IMG/VR virus record: IMGVR_UViG_3300034062_002204
Span: 1 to 57,663 of that record
Length of the DNA: 57,663 bases
DNA from: a virus
Direction: 5' to 3' (one strand)
The translations under genes and the position numbers were made by a program. Each line of letters begins with the position of its first letter. Position 1 is the first letter of the stretch. This document shows, in pieces, positions 54,879 to 57,663 of this stretch. The notes under the pieces were generated by a model that saw only the letters and a program-made list of their open reading frames with translations, searched no databases and was not told the origin of the DNA.

Positions 54879-55099
54879 TTATAATTCAGTTGGTGTTACC
54901 GAACCAAAATCGTAAACATAATATTCTTCATCACCATCACCAAATTTACTGTACTTAGCATTGTCTGTTGTTAACCAACTTGGTTGTGTTTTTGGATCAA
55001 CGTCTTCCCAAGATCCTTCTATAAGGTATCCGTTACAAATTCATCTGAATTTTCTATTATAATCTTCTGGTATATCTCTTTGAAGTTTTCGAGGTTCAT
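54879..55099 (-). pseudogene. Frameshifted small packaged-type protein
   Basis: ATG 55099 reads MNLENFKEIYQKIIIENSDE then stops early. One base out of frame it continues GYLIEGSWEDVDPKTQPSWL to the end VTPTEL. The head matches the shared peptide of 55109-55447. Together about 72 residues. Confidence 0.6.
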
Positions 55100-55108
55100 T
55101 TCTTTTCC

Positions 55109-55447
55109 TCAATTATTCTTCTTCCACAACTTATCTAATTTTGCAATGGCTAGATTTTGAATTTGTTCAAAATCATCGTCTGGATGTAAATTATCTTCAA
55201 TTGTAATTTCACTAATCCATTTATTCCATTCAGGATAATTCATAATAACTTCTTGGAATTCAATTGGATCCTTATCAAATATATCCAACAACTTCTTTGC
55301 ATCTTTTGTTAGATCATTTGTTAGATCATATTTTTCTTCATTGAGAATTTCTTCCACAATAGATCTGATCCAATTCTCGAGATCTGAATCATCTGTCGAT
55401 TCAGATATTGTCTTTAGATAAACTTCCTTGAAATTTTCTAGGTTCAT
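55109..55447 (-). CDS. Small acidic protein with capsid-targeting-like N-terminus
   Basis: 112 residues: MNLENFKEVYLKTISESTDD, then an acidic helical body with EEILNEEKYDLTNDL. The head is near-identical to neighbouring genes. Candidate internal head protein; paralogue of the frameshifted gene downstream. Confidence 0.65.
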   Translation of the reverse strand: MNLENFKEVYLKTISESTDDSDLENWIRSIVEEILNEEKYDLTNDLTKDAKKLLDIFDKDPIEFQEVIMNYPEWNKWISEITIEDNLHPDDDFEQIQNLAIAKLDKLWKKNN

Positions 55448-55455
55448 ATTTCCTC

Positions 55456-56751
55456 TTACTTTGATTTTACAATATAACCAAATTTTCCATCGACTCTATC
55501 AGTCTTATATCTTGTTCCAGATTCGATCAAAACATTTGTTACTGCATCATCAGGCCATTTTGTATCAAATTTATCAAATACAACCATACCATTTCTGGTT
55601 TTTGCTTTTGTATAGACTTGAATAACTGTTCCGTTCAATAGTAATGATGCGAATCTGCTAAATTGGATATCGTCCGATTCATTAATTGCTGTTGCAACAG
55701 ATTTGGCAATACCAGCAAGTACATGATAGAATGGCGGAGGAGTCTTTCCTAAACCAGGTTTAATCGTATCTCTAAGTTTGATGATATTTGGATTTAATTT
55801 GATGGAAGGATTGGTTCTTAAATCTGTTAGAATCTTCTTCTCTTTCTGAGAGATTAATCCTAGTAATAAGGCAAGATCAATTGGAGATTGTTCTGCATCA
55901 ACTTCAGTAATAATTCTTGCAATTTCAACAGCATCTTCAAATTCTTCAAACATATCTTTATCTTTGTAAGCTTTATAAATCTTATAAAGATTTGTCACAC
56001 TTGCTTTTGCTGATTGTGAAGCGGACCCAAATTTAGAAGAAATATTAATCTGTGAATCGCCTGAAGTTAGATATGAATCATATAAACCTTGAGTAACACC
56101 TTTTGGAAAATTAATCTTGAAATCTGATATGTCATCTGTATTTACCAATGCTTTAATACCATCTAAAGCATTTCCTGTATAATCTCCATTAATCAATGCA
56201 ATTGGTTGTAAGATCTCAGCAAAGTAATTTGTAATGCCGGTTTCAGATAGATTACCAATAGGAATTTGGATAGGATAATTACTTTTATTTTCACTTTCTA
56301 TTGCTTGTTTTGTTGCAATATATAAACCAGATTCTTTTCCAAAAGCAGAACCAACTTGATTTAATATACCATCAAAAGTCAATCCTTCCATCTTCGTCAA
56401 GAAGTCAGATGGTTTTAAACCGGATTGTTCTTTTGCAGTTGCTTTCGATTTGTACTCAAAATAATTTGGATTAGAATTATCCCATTTAGTAGTTCTTGGT
56501 TTAATGTATTTTACGAATCTAACAGTATCACCTGATTCATTCTTAAACTCAACAACACCCAAGCCTGTTAAATTAGATAGAGGCTTGTTGACTGGAGTTG
56601 CATCAGTAACATCCCCCGCATCCTCTGGATTATCAAAAAATTCAACTTTCTGAAAGATAAGAATTTTTCCATCTTTATCTGTGAATGTTTCTCCTGGTTT
56701 TCTACCAGTTAAACCTTGAGCTTCTGTGATAAAATCTGTAAATCGTAACAT
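55456..56751 (-). CDS. Large phage protein, 431 residues, capsid-targeting-like N-terminus
   Basis: MLRFTDFITEAQGLTGRKPG at the start, close to T4 internal protein heads (MKTYQEFIAEA) with a candidate cut after ITE. The rest is alpha/beta with few motifs. ATG overlaps the stop of the tail-tube-like gene by 1 nt. Probably virion-associated; function unknown. Confidence 0.65.
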   Translation of the reverse strand: MLRFTDFITEAQGLTGRKPGETFTDKDGKILIFQKVEFFDNPEDAGDVTDATPVNKPLSNLTGLGVVEFKNESGDTVRFVKYIKPRTTKWDNSNPNYFEYKSKATAKEQSGLKPSDFLTKMEGLTFDGILNQVGSAFGKESGLYIATKQAIESENKSNYPIQIPIGNLSETGITNYFAEILQPIALINGDYTGNALDGIKALVNTDDISDFKINFPKGVTQGLYDSYLTSGDSQINISSKFGSASQSAKASVTNLYKIYKAYKDKDMFEEFEDAVEIARIITEVDAEQSPIDLALLLGLISQKEKKILTDLRTNPSIKLNPNIIKLRDTIKPGLGKTPPPFYHVLAGIAKSVATAINESDDIQFSRFASLLLNGTVIQVYTKAKTRNGMVVFDKFDTKWPDDAVTNVLIESGTRYKTDRVDGKFGYIVKSK

Positions 56752-57269
56752 TAAATTGCCTCTAGTTTATAATACAAATAATTGAGTGTGACATCAGTTG
56801 TAATTGGGGTTACATCTGTAATTGATGCATCGTAAGTTAATGGAGAAAGAGCAGTTGGATAAACATCAATAAATGTAACTTTCGCCACCGGATTGTATTT
56901 ATTTGACAAGATTAAAAGTGTAGCATCTGAGTAGATATTTGCTTTGTTTGATAGATTTGGATTTGCTCTTGCAATAGAACGATAAGAATCTAGATTTTCT
57001 GGATGACCTATCTTGAATAACCAATTATAGATTTCAATATAATTTGCAAGATTTTCTTGCACTATGAAATTCAAAACCAATGGATCGTAAGTTAACTTAT
57101 CTCCAGGCAACTTTAAATCGAGTAATGGAGTTGGTTGTATAACTTCACCAAGTGTAACACCAGGAACATTTACGCTATAAGACCAATATTCAACATTTGG
57201 AAATTTATTGAATATAAGTTTAAATAAAGCTGGATTAGTTTGGTCTATCGATGAAGGATTAAATGCCAT
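56751..57269 (-). CDS. Tail tube / baseplate gp19-like protein
   Basis: 172 residues. NPALFKLIFNKFPNVEYWSY, NVPGVTLGEVIQPTPL, KLPGDKLTYDPLVLNFIVQE and a closing beta strand are the pattern of gp19/gp54-type tail-tube fold proteins of T4-like phages. At this size it is probably a tube or tube-initiator component. Confidence 0.75.
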   Translation of the reverse strand: MAFNPSSIDQTNPALFKLIFNKFPNVEYWSYSVNVPGVTLGEVIQPTPLLDLKLPGDKLTYDPLVLNFIVQENLANYIEIYNWLFKIGHPENLDSYRSIARANPNLSNKANIYSDATLLILSNKYNPVAKVTFIDVYPTALSPLTYDASITDVTPITTDVTLNYLYYKLEAI

Positions 57270-57531
57270 CTGATTCCTCTATTTCTATTACTAAATCGTC
57301 TATTCCTCTCCATAATCTATGGAAAACCATTTTAGGAATTGATATTTGTTTTCCTTTAATTAATTCCTGGGGAAGCGAATTATCTAATTGTATCTTCCAA
57401 CCGATTCCTTCTAGTATTTTAACTCTTCTATCTTCCTTATCTCTATGCCAGATTAATTCGGAATCTTCAACATCTTTCGAGAAATGTCTTATGAAGGAAT
57501 TATCTGATGTATTTTTTTGTGTGTAAGGCAC
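57259..57531 (-). CDS. Conserved phage structural-type protein, 90 residues
   Basis: GTG start at 57531. HRDKEDRRVKILEGIGWKIQ and PKMVFHRLWRGIDDLVIEI recur in small T4-like phage proteins next to tail genes. Overlaps the gene after it by 11 nt and a small gene before it by 32 nt. Function unknown. Confidence 0.7.
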   Translation of the reverse strand: MPYTQKNTSDNSFIRHFSKDVEDSELIWHRDKEDRRVKILEGIGWKIQLDNSLPQELIKGKQISIPKMVFHRLWRGIDDLVIEIEESDGI

Positions 57532-57583
57532 GAAATACCTCTAATACTCTTAGATATAATTGAATCTTTTCTTGTTTAGTCAT
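57500..57583 (-). CDS. Possible 27-residue peptide
   Basis: MTKQEKIQLYLRVLEVFRAL then a basic end. Its ATG overlaps the stop of the gene upstream (TAATG); it overlaps the start of the 57259 gene. May serve mainly to couple translation. Confidence 0.4.
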   Translation of the reverse strand: MTKQEKIQLYLRVLEVFRALHTKKYIR

Positions 57584-57663
57584 TACCAAAAGAATTTTCC
57601 TCCACCTTGTAATCCTAATTGTTTTGCGAATGCAGGAATTCTACAAGCCCAATATCCTGCTTT
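57583..57663 (-). CDS. C-terminal end of a gene running off the right edge
   Basis: 26 residues (KAGYWACRIPAFAKQLGLQG then GGKFFW) ending at TAA 57583. I have a sense of this ending from T4-like structural proteins but cannot name it. Confidence 0.6.
   Translation of the reverse strand, partial: KAGYWACRIPAFAKQLGLQGGGKFFW

Overview
The window is a stretch of a strictly lytic, T4-like myovirus genome (AT-rich, genes nearly end to end). The replication and recombination core of T4 can be recognised: 47-46, uvsX, 41, 43, 33-59-32, uvsW, uvsY, phoH, rnh, 45-44-62-regA. The left part (to about 40.5 kb) is mostly minus strand, the middle (40.6-54.9 kb) is plus strand, and the right edge enters a minus-strand virion gene block. 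Promoters have ordinary TTGACA/TATAAT boxes, which argues against a Bacteroidota host. A complete Oar-like TonB-dependent outer-membrane protein of the style abundant in Acidobacteriota argues for a Gram-negative, possibly acidobacterial, host. Host assignment is inference.

Layout. 1-2.1 kb: gp47 end and gp46. 2.1-6.3 kb: ClpA-like unfoldase, a circularly permuted tmRNA gene, a GGQ-less release-factor-like protein and small accessory genes. 6.5-10.4 kb: metallopeptidase, T4 Rnl1-type RNA ligase, GIY-YIG homing endonuclease and a GNAT protein. 10.4-16.6 kb: gp41, a cluster of four tiny Ser-rich repeat proteins, UvsX and DNA polymerase. 16.6-25 kb: GH19 endolysin, the TonB-dependent protein, thioredoxin, Hsp20, a virion protein, GMP reductase and dUTPase. 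25-29.7 kb: membrane proteins, PseT and Nudix. 29.7-39.3 kb: gp32/59/33, UvsW, UvsY, RecB-like nuclease, PhoH and several proteins with a shared N-terminal peptide. 39.3-42.9 kb: divergent CobS/CobT-like MoxR-VWA pair. 43-49.3 kb: accessory genes with seven tRNAs. 49.5-54.9 kb: repeat protein, RNase H, clamp, clamp loader and RegA. 54.9-57.7 kb: head/tail-associated genes.

How the parts fit together. gp43, 44/62, 45, 41, 59, 32 and RNase H form the replisome; UvsX/Y/W and 46/47 supply recombination-dependent replication; RegA and gp33 give translational and late-transcription control. PseT plus Rnl1 form the classic tRNA repair pair alongside phage tRNAs. The tmRNA, the release-factor-like protein and the ClpA-like unfoldase (with a ClpP-docking IGF tripeptide) sit together and could form a ribosome-rescue and proteolysis set.

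Most unusual items: the permuted tmRNA with tag ANTNVLVMSAAA; the 1061-residue TonB-dependent protein; the cluster of (Ser-X)n proteins built on a TCTNGG hexamer; a recurrent promoter whose -10 box lies 6-7 nt before the start codon, implying leaderless mRNAs; a recurrent 65-75-nt palindromic element upstream of many of these promoters; and a shared N-terminal peptide ending in a hydrophobic-x-Glu site that resembles a T4 capsid-targeting sequence. All calls are from reading the sequence; no database search was possible.
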